Assembly (NCBI RefSeq): GCF_023516435.1
Contig: NZ_CP097332.1
Span: 3,038,001 to 3,102,000, forward strand
From: Jatrophihabitans telluris
GTDB lineage: Bacteria > Actinomycetota > Actinomycetes > Mycobacteriales > Jatrophihabitantaceae
Direction: 5' to 3'
DNA: 64,000 bases
Position 1 is the first letter of the stretch; each line of letters opens with the position of its first letter. A program made the position numbers and the translations under genes. The notes under the pieces were generated by a model, which did not search any database, was not told the origin of the DNA, and saw nothing but the letters and a program-made list of their open reading frames with translations. This document shows, one piece after another, positions 32,619 to 40,801 of the stretch.

Positions 32619-33317
32619 GTGACCCGCTATACCGACTACTGCCCGATCGGCACGGGCATCGACGTGTTCGGTGACCGCTGGACGCCGCTGGTGATCCGAG
32701 AGATGTCCGTCGGTGCGACAGGGTTCAACGAGATCCATCGGGGCATTCCCCGCATCAGCCGCACGCTGCTATCGCAGCGGCTGCGCACGCTGGAGTCCCA
32801 CCGCCTGGTGCGTCGCGAAACGGGCGGGCAAGGCCGATCGGGCAGTTACGTCCTCACCGACGCCGGACAGGCCCTTGTTCCGATCGTCTGGTCGATCGGC
32901 CATTGGGCCGCCCGCTGGCTGTACACCGACCCCACCGAACAGGTCTGCGACGGGCAGTCCCTGCTGTGGCGCATGCACCAACGCGCTGACGCGGCGAACC
33001 TGCCGGCAATGCGCACCGTCGTGCAGGTGATCTTGACCGGGGCCGGTGGGGCGGAAGGCTGGCTCGACATAGACCGCGACGGCATGACCGTCTGCAAGGA
33101 CGACCAGGGTAAGGATGTCGATCTGGTCGTGCAGGCCGAGACCGGACAGCTGTACAAGTGGCTCGCGGGGATCACGCCGTTCCGTGAACTCGTCGCTTCC
33201 GGCCATGTTCGTCTGATCGGGCCCAGCCGAATGGCACGCGCGTTTCCCACCTGGTTCACGCCGGCTCCCTTCGGCGACGACCTGCGCCGCTCCTCGCGGC
33301 GGGTGCCAACGCGCTAG
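32619..33317 (+). CDS. HxlR-family regulator with SCP2-like C-terminal domain
   Basis: A 232-residue protein from the GTG at 32619 (GGGAGGAGA nine bases upstream). The N-terminal domain has the HxlR form: DYCPIGTGIDVFGDRWTPLV with a conserved Cys, then ISRTLLSQRLRTLESHRLV and a wing. The C-terminal ~110 residues resemble a sterol-carrier-protein-2-like fold (EGWLDIDRDGMTVCKDDQGK), suggesting lipid-like ligand binding. It is divergent from the MMPL gene, which is probably its target. A longer reading to 32514 adds unconserved residues. About 280 bp follow with no credible gene before the tRNA. Confidence 0.87.
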   Translation: MTRYTDYCPIGTGIDVFGDRWTPLVIREMSVGATGFNEIHRGIPRISRTLLSQRLRTLESHRLVRRETGGQGRSGSYVLTDAGQALVPIVWSIGHWAARWLYTDPTEQVCDGQSLLWRMHQRADAANLPAMRTVVQVILTGAGGAEGWLDIDRDGMTVCKDDQGKDVDLVVQAETGQLYKWLAGITPFRELVASGHVRLIGPSRMARAFPTWFTPAPFGDDLRRSSRRVPTR

Positions 33318-33595
33318 GAAGCAGTTCCTCCGCCACCCTGAACTTGCACGCGCGGGGACTGCACCGTGTCGTGTGCTGATCGCGCGCATCGCCGCGGCTG
33401 AGCGGTGGGGTCGCACGAGCGCCGGAACAGCAGCAACCGAGCCGGCAAGACGGGGTCTCCGCGCGAAGTTCGAGCGCGAGGCCGATCCAGACGGCGCGCT
33501 GTCACGGAAGGAACGAGTGTGCTCGCTTGAACGAGTGGGTACGGGCTTTCGTCGACCTGTGGAAAACGAGATCCGGCCTGTGCGGTTGGGGATTG

Positions 33596-33669
33596 TGGGG
33601 CGGGTGGGACTCGAACCCACGACCCAGGGATTATGAGTCCCCTGCTCTAACCGGCTGAGCTACCGCCCC
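33596..33669 (-). tRNA. tRNA with CAU anticodon (Met or Ile2)
   Basis: The minus strand folds into a full cloverleaf: 7-bp acceptor (GGGGCGG with CCGCCCC, 33663-33669 and 33597-33603), D arm with AGCTCAGCCGGTTAGAGC, 5-bp anticodon stem around CTCATAA (anticodon CAT at 33633-33635), and T arm GTGGG-TTCGAGT-CCCAC. Discriminator is A at 33596; CCA is not encoded. It is not an initiator (paired 1-72 base and no three G-C anticodon-stem pairs). Whether it is elongator Met or lysidine-modified Ile(AUA) cannot be settled by eye. Confidence 0.95.
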
Positions 33670-33778
33670 GCGAGGGACGGCCACTGGCACCCTCACGGCA
33701 GGCCGTCCGGAAACACCGGTACGACGAGCCGTCGCTAGCCTAGCCAACGGGCCCGCCGGCGCCCGCACCGCCGCGCGA

Positions 33779-33859
33779 CCGGCCACACGTCGGACGGCCG
33801 AGCTACCGGTCACACGTCGGACGGCCGTGCCACCCGGTCACGGCTGGACGGCCGAGCCA
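33779..33859. repeat. Three tandem copies of a ~27-bp repeat
   Basis: Copies begin at 33779, 33806 and 33834 with the shared pattern CCGGYCACACGTCGGACGGC and a variable tail GAGCTA/GTGCCA/GAGCCA. Copies one and two differ at few bases; the third is shorter by one base and has GGCTGG instead of ACGTCGG. The array lies in the ~300-bp gap between the tRNA and the double-CxxC gene; the rest of that gap (33670-33967) holds no credible gene. Confidence 0.75.
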
Positions 33860-33967
33860 GAGACCGTCCAGCGGCTGTGCGTTTGCGCGAGGACGTTGCA
33901 CAGACAGCCCGCCGTCGATGAGAATCGAATTTCGTTCACGCCGAACAACGCCGCGGGGGCCGATTCG

Positions 33968-34354
33968 ATGTTGGAGCCAGCCGACGCTGTCGGCGACGCG
34001 CCGGTCGACCCGGCGACCGGTAGGCATCGGCGCCGGCGACGAGCCGATCAGTCACCGTTCGAGGACCACTGCGACAGCTGTCACGGCGAGGGTCTGCAAA
34101 TCGCCCCGGCCTACCTGCAATGGGTCGAGACCGTCGATCAGCTGCGCGCGCGACTGGATTCCGTGGCAGGGCCGATCGAGGCTGGGATCGTTGCCGACCA
34201 GCTCAAGCGACACGAATCCCAGCCACCCGCGGGCGAGTGGGACTGGACGTGCCCGGATTGCCGCGGCCTGGGTGCTGTCCCAACCGAAGAGGGTCACGCC
34301 TTGCTGGCCTTTCTCGACCGGCACAATCGGCTGCCCTACGACCGTCGTCCGTAG
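33968..34354 (+). CDS. Small double-CxxC (zinc-ribbon/DnaJ-like) protein
   Basis: A 128-residue protein from the ATG at 33968 (a G-run seven bases upstream). It has a basic stretch RHRRRRRADQ, then CDSCHGEGLQI, a helical middle (LQWVETVDQLRARLD), then CPDCRGLGAV. The two CxxCxGxG units are like the zinc-binding elements of DnaJ, and four Cys suffice for one zinc site. No function can be given. A longer reading from 33827 would start inside the tandem repeat and is unlikely. It precedes glnT by 108 bp. Confidence 0.6.
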   Translation: MLEPADAVGDAPVDPATGRHRRRRRADQSPFEDHCDSCHGEGLQIAPAYLQWVETVDQLRARLDSVAGPIEAGIVADQLKRHESQPPAGEWDWTCPDCRGLGAVPTEEGHALLAFLDRHNRLPYDRRP

Positions 34355-34462
34355 TACCCCGACGTGGTAGCACCAGTTTGACCGCGCGGTAACGTCGTCG
34401 AAACTACCGACTCGTCTACTTACATGAAACGCCGGTTCACACCAGTAGACTCCGGAGACGCG

Positions 34463-35836
34463 ATGTCCCTCACGGTCAGTCCCGAAACCGAACGGCCTCC
34501 GGCACGCGCGGCGGCCACTACCGCGTCGCTGGCCGAGCTTGCCCGCGCCGACGAGGTCCGGTTCATCCTCGCCACCTTCACAACCCTCAACGGCAAGCCG
34601 TGTTCAAAGCTCGTCCCCGTCGAAGAGGCTGACGCGCTCGAACAGGACGGAGTCGGCTTCGCCGGCTACGCCGCCGGCTCGATGGGCCAGCTCCCCCGCG
34701 ACCCGGACGTCATCGCGGTCCCTGACATCGCCAGCTACACCCCGCTGCCCTTCGTCCGACCCGGCCTTGCCCTGGTGCACTGCGACCCCTACGTCGAGGG
34801 ACGCCCTTTCGCCTTCGCGCCCCGAGTCATTCTTCGTTCCCTGATCGCCAGAGCCGCCGAGCGCAATCTCACCCTGATGGCCGGGGCCGAGGTCGAGTAC
34901 TTCCTCGTGCACCGCCGCCCGGACGGTACGCTCGTGCCGGCCGATTCTCGCGACGACGCCGCGCAACCCTGCTACGACGCCCGTGGCCTGACCCGGATGT
35001 ATGACCACCTGACCGCGGTCTCGGACGCGATGGTCGCCCTGGGCTGGGGGCCGTACGCCAGCGACCACGAGGACGGCAACGGCCAGTTCGAGCAGAACTT
35101 CCGCTACGCCGACGCCCTGACCACCGCCGACCGCGTCGTCACCCTTCGCTACATCATTCAGGTACTCGCCGAGCAGCGGGGCATGACCGCGACCTTCATG
35201 CCCAAGCCCTGGACCGACCGAACCGGAAACGGACTGCACCTGCATCTGTCTCTGTGGCAGGACGGTGACTCCCGCTTTCCCCGACCGGCCGACGCGGAAG
35301 ACCCCTACGGACTCGGACTGTCCGGCCTCGCTTACTCCTTCGTCGGCGGTCTGCTCGATCACGCCGCCGGGCTGCACGCGCTCATCGCCCCGACCGTCAA
35401 TTCCTACAAGCGCACCGGTGCGCGCACGACCGCCTCGGGCGCCACGTGGGCACCGACCCAGGCCAGCTACGGCGGAAACGATCGCACCCACATGGTGCGG
35501 GTACCGGACGCTCAGCGGGTCGAACTACGGGCAGGGGACGGATCGGCCAACTCGTACTTGGCGATCGCGGCCGCCCTCGCGGCGGGCCTCGACGGCGTCG
35601 TCCGCAACGCCGACCCCGGCCCCCCGGGAGTCGCGCGGACCACAACCATGCCCCGGACCCTGCTGGATGCGGTCCACGCTCTCGACATCGACCCGGTCAT
35701 CCAAGCCGTGCTGGACTCGGTCGACCCGGCCTGTGGCGTTTCCGACTACTACGCAGCCCTCAAACGGGAGGAGTTCTATTCCTGGCACAACACCGTCTCG
35801 GACTGGGAAGTCGACCGTTACCTGACCGCCATCTGA
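34463..35836 (+). CDS. glnT: GlnT-type glutamine synthetase / gamma-glutamylmethylamide synthetase
   Basis: A 457-residue enzyme of the glutamine synthetase superfamily in the GlnT group. Active-site stretches are MAGAEVEYFLV, HEDGNGQFEQNFRYAD, NGLHLHLSLWQDG and KRTGARTTASGATWAP, with RVELRAGDGSANSYLAIAAA near the end. It adds ammonia or an amine to glutamate with ATP. In N-methylglutamate pathway operons the related GMAS makes gamma-glutamylmethylamide from methylamine, and the next three genes match that pathway. The ATG at 34463 has GGAG six bases before it. Simple glutamine synthetase activity is the alternative. Confidence 0.85.
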   Translation: MSLTVSPETERPPARAAATTASLAELARADEVRFILATFTTLNGKPCSKLVPVEEADALEQDGVGFAGYAAGSMGQLPRDPDVIAVPDIASYTPLPFVRPGLALVHCDPYVEGRPFAFAPRVILRSLIARAAERNLTLMAGAEVEYFLVHRRPDGTLVPADSRDDAAQPCYDARGLTRMYDHLTAVSDAMVALGWGPYASDHEDGNGQFEQNFRYADALTTADRVVTLRYIIQVLAEQRGMTATFMPKPWTDRTGNGLHLHLSLWQDGDSRFPRPADAEDPYGLGLSGLAYSFVGGLLDHAAGLHALIAPTVNSYKRTGARTTASGATWAPTQASYGGNDRTHMVRVPDAQRVELRAGDGSANSYLAIAAALAAGLDGVVRNADPGPPGVARTTTMPRTLLDAVHALDIDPVIQAVLDSVDPACGVSDYYAALKREEFYSWHNTVSDWEVDRYLTAI

Positions 35837-35915
35837 CCGGATCACGAACCGACCAGCCGGTCTGCTCCACCGAAGCCATCCGAAACCAGAACTCATCGAG
35901 CCAGAAGGGCCGCCC

Positions 35916-36821
35916 ATGTGCGGAATCGTCGGCATTCAGTTGCGGGACGAAACCCTGTATCCCAACCTCGGGGCATTGTTGACTCCGATGCTCTGCCACG
36001 CTGCCCATCGCGGCCCGGACTCAGCGGGCGTCGGGCTGTACGGCGATGCCCGCTACACCCGTCCCGGATTCAGCTCGATCTCGGTGTTGCTCGGTGAGGT
36101 CGAAGTCAGCCAGGTGACTACCGCGCTCGCCCGCGACCGTGACCTCGGCGCGGTCGAGGTCACCGCCGCCGGACCGACGACGGTCATTCGGGCGGCCACG
36201 GAGCCGTGGACGCTCGAACGCGGCGTGGCCGAAATCCTCGACGGCACCGGGGCAATCATCATCGGCCGAGGCCGCGAACTCGCCGTACTGAAAGGCACCG
36301 GCGACCCGAGCGCCCTGGCCGCCACCTTCGATCTGACCAGGGCAACCGGGTATCAGGGCATCGCTCACACCCGGATGGCCACCGAGTCCGCCGTCACCTC
36401 CGCGCACAGCCACCCGTTCTCGGTCGCTGCCGACCTGTGCCTGGTCCACAACGGCTCTTTCGCCAACCACGCCACCATCCGTCGTCAACTCCAGGCCGAG
36501 GGCCACGTCTTCGACAGCGATAACGACTCTGAGGTCGGCGCGCGCTATCTGGCGCACAAGCTGTCCGAAGGATCGGATCTCGAGAAGGCGCTGCGTCAAC
36601 TGTGCGATGAATTCGACGGCTTCTACACACTGCTCGTCACCACCGCGGACTCGTTCGCCGTCGTCCGCGACGCGATCGCCTGCAAACCCGCGGTCATCGC
36701 CCAAACGGACTCCTGGGTCGCGATGGCCTCGGAATACCGCAGTCTGGCGGGACTTCCCGGAATCGACCAGGCTCGGCTGTTCGAACCCGAGCCGGAGGAG
36801 GTGTACCTGTGGCAACGCTGA
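35916..36821 (+). CDS. glxB: Class II glutamine amidotransferase (GlxB / MgsA-like)
   Basis: A 301-residue Ntn-type amidotransferase. Cys2 in MCGIVGIQ is the nucleophile once Met is removed, followed by HAAHRGPDSAGVGLYG, HTRMATESAVTSAHSHPFS and LVHNGSFANH, the amidotransferase order. In GlxBCD/MgsABC complexes this subunit takes ammonia or methylamine from the glutamine-like donor. AAGGG precedes the ATG. The 3' end overlaps glxC, showing operon organisation. I infer the donor could be gamma-glutamylmethylamide made by glnT. Confidence 0.88.
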   Translation: MCGIVGIQLRDETLYPNLGALLTPMLCHAAHRGPDSAGVGLYGDARYTRPGFSSISVLLGEVEVSQVTTALARDRDLGAVEVTAAGPTTVIRAATEPWTLERGVAEILDGTGAIIIGRGRELAVLKGTGDPSALAATFDLTRATGYQGIAHTRMATESAVTSAHSHPFSVAADLCLVHNGSFANHATIRRQLQAEGHVFDSDNDSEVGARYLAHKLSEGSDLEKALRQLCDEFDGFYTLLVTTADSFAVVRDAIACKPAVIAQTDSWVAMASEYRSLAGLPGIDQARLFEPEPEEVYLWQR

Positions 36822-37555
36822 CGCCCACCGACCCGCAGCCGACCACTGACCGCCGTGCCGAGCGCACGACAAAGGTCGTCGATCTGGCCTCGAGCTCGGT
36901 CCGCGAGCTCAACCAGGCCCTGCACGAGAGCAGCAGCACCGGCGGCGAATCCTCCGCCGTCGAATGGGTGATCACGAACCCGCAGGGCGAACACGCCATC
37001 GCGTGCGGTCTGACCGAGCCGGTACACGTCCGAATCGAGGGCCACGTCGGTTATTACTGCGCTGGCATGAACCAGCGGGCACACGTGGAAGTCCGGGGTA
37101 ACGCCGGCGTCGGCCTGGCCGAGAACATGATGTCTGGACGGGTCGACGTTTCCGGCGACGCATCCCAATCGGCCGGCGCGACCGGTCACGGCGGCCTGTT
37201 GGTCATCAACGGAAATGCCGCCGCGCGCTGCGGAATCTCCATGAAGGGCATCGACATCGTCGTCGGCGGCAACGTCGGCCACATGAGTGCGTTCATGGCC
37301 CAGGCAGGTCGACTGGTGATCTGCGGCGACGCCGGTGATGCACTGGGCGATTCGCTGTACGAGGCCCACCTCTATGTCCGGGGCACCGTCAAGTCCCTCG
37401 GCGCCGACTGCGTGGCCAAACCGATGCGCGCCCACCATCACACCGAGCTGGCCGACCTGCTGAGCCGAGCCGCAATGGCCTACTCCACCGCGGAATTCAC
37501 CCGTTACGGCTCGGCCCGCTCCCTCTACAACTTCCACGTCGACAATGCCTACTGA
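36809..37555 (+). CDS. glxC: Glutamate synthase alpha-subunit C-terminal-like protein (GlxC / MgsB-like)
   Basis: A 248-residue protein with the right-handed beta-helix of the glutamate synthase C-terminal (GXGXG) domain. Repeats of Gly-Asn/Asp-Ala-Gly are clear: RGNAGVGLAENMMSGRVDV, VINGNAAARCGISMKGID, VGGNVGHMSAFMAQAGRLVI, ICGDAGDALGDSLYEA. It is the structural partner joining amidotransferase and synthase subunits. Starts with GTG at 36809 with GGAGGAGG upstream, overlapping the end of glxB by 13 bp. Confidence 0.87.
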   Translation: MATLTPTDPQPTTDRRAERTTKVVDLASSSVRELNQALHESSSTGGESSAVEWVITNPQGEHAIACGLTEPVHVRIEGHVGYYCAGMNQRAHVEVRGNAGVGLAENMMSGRVDVSGDASQSAGATGHGGLLVINGNAAARCGISMKGIDIVVGGNVGHMSAFMAQAGRLVICGDAGDALGDSLYEAHLYVRGTVKSLGADCVAKPMRAHHHTELADLLSRAAMAYSTAEFTRYGSARSLYNFHVDNAY

Positions 37556-37579
37556 TACCCACTTCGACGGAGATCGCCG

Positions 37580-38938
37580 ATGACCAGCGCGAACACCGAC
37601 AGCGGGACGGCCAGCTCCGGCCTGCGCGAGTCGGCCACCTTCGACCGAGCCACCATCCACGAAATTCAGCGTGCGGCCGAGACGGGTGTGTACGACATTC
37701 GCGGTTGGGGCGCCAAACGAGCGGTCCCCCACTTCGACGATCTGCTGCTGCTCGGGGCCAGCATGTCCCGTTACCCACTGGAAGGTTATCGGGAACGCTG
37801 CGACACCGATGTGGTCCTCGGCGACCGGCACGCGAAGTTCCCCCTGCACCTGCAGATCCCCGTGACCATCGCCGGCATGTCCTTCGGTGCCCTGTCAGCC
37901 CAGGCCAAGGAGGCACTGGGCCGCGGCGCCAGCGAGGTGGGTACGTCGACGACGACCGGCGACGGCGGGATGACGGCCGAGGAGCGGGGCCAGTCCAAGC
38001 ACCTGGTGTACCAGTATCTGCCCTCGCGCTACGGCATGAATCCCGATGACCTCCGGCGGGCCGACGCCATCGAGATCGTGCTCGGTCAGGGGGCCAAACC
38101 AGGCGGCGGAGGCATGCTGCTCGGCCAGAAGATCACCGAACGGGTGGCCGGCATGCGGACCCTGCCGGTCGGGGTCGACCAGCGCAGCGCCTGCCGTCAT
38201 CCCGACTGGACCGGTCCGGACGACCTGGAGATAAAGATCCGCGAGCTGCGGGAGATCACCGACTGGGAAAAGCCGATCTACGTCAAGGTCGGAGCTACCC
38301 GGACGTACTTCGATGTGGCCCTGGCGGTGAAGTCGGGCGCCGACGTCGTGGTGGTGGACGGGATGCAGGGTGGCACGGCCGCCACTCAGGAGGTCTTCAT
38401 CGAACACGTGGGTATTCCCACCCTCGCCGCCATCCCGCAGGCGGTGCAGGCCCTGCAGGAGCTGGGCATGCACCGCAAGGTTCAGCTGATCGTCTCCGGC
38501 GGCGTCCGCAACGGTGCCGACCTCGCCAAGTGCCTGGCGCTGGGGGCCGATGCCGTTTCCATCGGTACCGCAGCGCTGATCGCGCTCGGTGACAACAGTC
38601 CGCGCTTCGCCGAGGAGTACCGAGCACTCGGATCTGAAGCCGGTTTCTACGACGACTACCAGGACGGACGAGACCCCGCGGGCATCACGACCCAGGATCC
38701 GGAGTTGTCGGCCCGACTGGATCCGGTGCTGGGCGGGCGCCGGCTCGCGAATCTCCTCCGTGTCATGACGATGGAGGCCCAAACCCTGGCCCGCGCCTGT
38801 GGCAAGGCACACGTCCACAACCTGGAGCCGGAGGATCTGGTCGCGCTCACCATCGAGGCGGCCGCGATGGCGCGCGTCCCGCTGGCCGGCACGTCATGGA
38901 TCCCGGGGCGGCCCTCCCGCGACGGCGACCGCTGGTGA
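37580..38938 (+). CDS. glxD: FMN-binding glutamate synthase family protein (GlxD / MgsC-like)
   Basis: A 452-residue TIM-barrel protein. It has the synthase stretches VTIAGMSFGALSAQAKEAL, QGAKPGGGGMLLGQKI, KVGATRTYFDVALAVKSGAD, VDGMQGGTAATQEVFIEH and IVSGGVRNGADLAKCLALGA, where FMN and 2-oxoglutarate bind. The Cys ligands that hold the 3Fe-4S cluster in classical GOGAT are not evident: the equivalent region reads DGRDPAGITTQ. I believe this is usual for GlxD, though only from memory. It would reductively transfer (methyl)amine to 2-oxoglutarate. GGAG precedes the ATG. Confidence 0.87.
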   Translation: MTSANTDSGTASSGLRESATFDRATIHEIQRAAETGVYDIRGWGAKRAVPHFDDLLLLGASMSRYPLEGYRERCDTDVVLGDRHAKFPLHLQIPVTIAGMSFGALSAQAKEALGRGASEVGTSTTTGDGGMTAEERGQSKHLVYQYLPSRYGMNPDDLRRADAIEIVLGQGAKPGGGGMLLGQKITERVAGMRTLPVGVDQRSACRHPDWTGPDDLEIKIRELREITDWEKPIYVKVGATRTYFDVALAVKSGADVVVVDGMQGGTAATQEVFIEHVGIPTLAAIPQAVQALQELGMHRKVQLIVSGGVRNGADLAKCLALGADAVSIGTAALIALGDNSPRFAEEYRALGSEAGFYDDYQDGRDPAGITTQDPELSARLDPVLGGRRLANLLRVMTMEAQTLARACGKAHVHNLEPEDLVALTIEAAAMARVPLAGTSWIPGRPSRDGDRW

Positions 38939-38942
38939 CCCG

Positions 38943-40118
38943 ATGAGTTCGCTCGTCCACCCGAACCTGGAGGAGCTGCCCGACCGGGCCGATGTGGTCG
39001 TCGTCGGCGCTGGGCTCACCGGCGCGGCGGCGGCCTGGGCCGGCACGCGGCGCGACCTGTCGGTCGTCGTCCTGGAGCAGTTCACCATCGGCCACGCGCA
39101 CGGCAGCTCACACGGCAGCGCGCGCATCGTCCGGCGCGCCTACCCCGACGAGCTCTACGTCGGGCTAACCGGACGAGCGTTCGAACTCTGGCAGGAGCTG
39201 GAAGCCTCGGCCGCAATGCCCATCCTGACCATGACCGGAGGCATCGATCACGGCGACCGGCGCGACCCCGAACGCATCGCCGAGATCTTCAGCCGCGCCG
39301 GCGTCCGGCATGCGCTGCTCGGGGCGGGCGAGGCGGAATCCCGCTGGCCCGGCATGCGCTTCGACGGACCCGTGCTGTTCCACCCCCAAGCCGGGGTGAT
39401 GGACGCCGACCGCGCCATCCAGGCCTTTGTGGGCCAGGCCAAAGCCGGCGGAGCCCTGGTGTTCGAGAACGCCTCGATGCTCGACGCCCAGCTGGACCCG
39501 GGCGGCGTCATCGTGCAAACCAGCATCGGAACCGTCACCGCGCGACGGCTCGTCCTCGCCGCGGGTGGCTGGCTGGCGGGTCTGGCCGAATCGCTGACCG
39601 GAACCCGGCTGCGCCTACCGCGACTGAGCGTGACCCAGCAGCAGGCGTTCCACTTCGAACGTAGCGAGCCAGACGTCGAGTGGCCGATCACCGTGCACAA
39701 GCTTGCGAGTGGGGCGGGCCTTCAGGCCTACCACCTGCCCGGGGGCCGCGATGGTGGGCCGGACCACGATCGCAAGATCTCCGAACACTGCGGAACCACC
39801 GGCCCGACGACACCCCTGACCCGCGACGGCCTCATCGACCCGACCGTGCGGGAGCGCGTCACGTCTTACGTGCGGGAATGGCTACCGGGCCTCGTGCCGC
39901 TGCCACGCCGCGAGGTCAGCTGTCTCTACACCTCCACCGACAACGAGGACTTCCTGCTCGACATCGTCGACAATCGCATCGTGATCGCCTCGCCCTGCTC
40001 CGGCCATGGCGCCAAGTTCGCCCCGGTGCTGGGCGAAATCATCACCGGCCTGGTCACCGGCGAAGCGCGGCCGGATCCGCGATTCTCCCTGGCCGGGCAT
40101 CTAGCCTGGACCTCATGA
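38943..40118 (+). CDS. Monomeric sarcosine oxidase-type FAD oxidoreductase
   Basis: A 391-residue MSOX/MTOX-family flavoprotein. The N-terminal FAD loop is VVVVGAGLTGAAAAWAG (18-34) with Glu45 after the second strand. HGSSHGSARIVRRAYPDE (53-70) matches the family signature. Cys327 in SCLYTSTDNEDFLLD lines up with the cysteine that binds FAD covalently in monomeric sarcosine oxidase, and CSGHGAKFAPVLGE closes the fold. It oxidises a secondary amine; in this operon N-methylglutamate is the obvious candidate, giving glutamate and formaldehyde. It starts 4 bp after glxD and overlaps the regulator (ATGA). Confidence 0.87.
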   Translation: MSSLVHPNLEELPDRADVVVVGAGLTGAAAAWAGTRRDLSVVVLEQFTIGHAHGSSHGSARIVRRAYPDELYVGLTGRAFELWQELEASAAMPILTMTGGIDHGDRRDPERIAEIFSRAGVRHALLGAGEAESRWPGMRFDGPVLFHPQAGVMDADRAIQAFVGQAKAGGALVFENASMLDAQLDPGGVIVQTSIGTVTARRLVLAAGGWLAGLAESLTGTRLRLPRLSVTQQQAFHFERSEPDVEWPITVHKLASGAGLQAYHLPGGRDGGPDHDRKISEHCGTTGPTTPLTRDGLIDPTVRERVTSYVREWLPGLVPLPRREVSCLYTSTDNEDFLLDIVDNRIVIASPCSGHGAKFAPVLGEIITGLVTGEARPDPRFSLAGHLAWTS

Positions 40119-40753
40119 CTCACAGCGTCGGTGCCGGATCACCCGAGCGGGAGATCACCGCCGAGTCGATCGGCGAAGGCGATCTCGAACGCAGCATCGC
40201 CCGACAGGTTCGGCACTATCGGGCGCAGGCGGGTCTGTCCATCGCCGAACTCGCGAGCAGGGTGGGCGTCAGCAAGGCGATGATCTCCAAGATCGAGAAC
40301 GCCCAGACCTCGTGCAGCCTGACCACCCTGGCCCGGCTGGCGACCGGTCTGTCCGTCCCGGTCACCGCGCTGTTCCGCGGCGTCGACACCGAGCGCGAGG
40401 CCGTCTTCGTACCGGCCGGACACGGCGCTCGGATCGTGCGCCGCGGGAGCCGGGTCGGGCATCAGTACGAGTTGCTGGGTGCGCTGCGGGGAGAACACAA
40501 ACGCATGGAGGCCGTGCTGGTGACCCTGACCGAGTCCTCGGAGGTTTTTCCGCTCTTCCAACATCCCGGCACCGAGCTGCTCTACATGCTGGACGGAGAA
40601 ATGGTCTATGGGCACGGCGATTCCAGCTACCTGATGAAGCCGGGCGACTCGATGCAGTTCGACGGCGAAGGCCCGCACGGGCCGCAGGAGTTGCACCGCC
40701 TGCCGATCCGTTTCCTGTCCATCACCGCCTACGGCGACACCGCCGCGAGCTGA
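40115..40753 (+). CDS. XRE-cupin transcriptional regulator
   Basis: A 212-residue regulator. An XRE HTH lies at about 28-80 (LSIAELASRVGVSKAMISKI). A C-terminal cupin domain follows, with LFQHPGTELLYMLDGEMVY, SYLMKPGDSMQFDGEGPHGP and RFLSITAY. In related regulators (PuuR and others) the cupin senses small amines or their derivatives. Its ATG overlaps the oxidase stop (ATGA), so it is the last gene of the glnT-glx operon and probably controls it in response to an amine substrate. Motifs for the HTH and cupin are firm; the ligand is inference. Confidence 0.87.
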   Translation: MTHSVGAGSPEREITAESIGEGDLERSIARQVRHYRAQAGLSIAELASRVGVSKAMISKIENAQTSCSLTTLARLATGLSVPVTALFRGVDTEREAVFVPAGHGARIVRRGSRVGHQYELLGALRGEHKRMEAVLVTLTESSEVFPLFQHPGTELLYMLDGEMVYGHGDSSYLMKPGDSMQFDGEGPHGPQELHRLPIRFLSITAYGDTAAS

Positions 40754-40801
40754 CGCCGACGACGGCAACGTACCGCACCGCACCCGCCGATCCCCTGTTG
40801 C

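Noticed and set aside
33373-33636. 87-residue open frame ending GRVGLEPTT
   Set aside because: This ending is the familiar false translation of a tRNA gene on the opposite strand.
38799-38942. Longer start for the FAD oxidoreductase
   Set aside because: The region is the end of glxD in another frame, and the FAD loop begins at the expected distance from the ATG at 38943.
39680-40114. Longer start for the XRE-cupin regulator
   Set aside because: Those codons are Arg/Pro-rich shadow of the oxidase gene; the HTH is correctly placed from the ATG at 40115.
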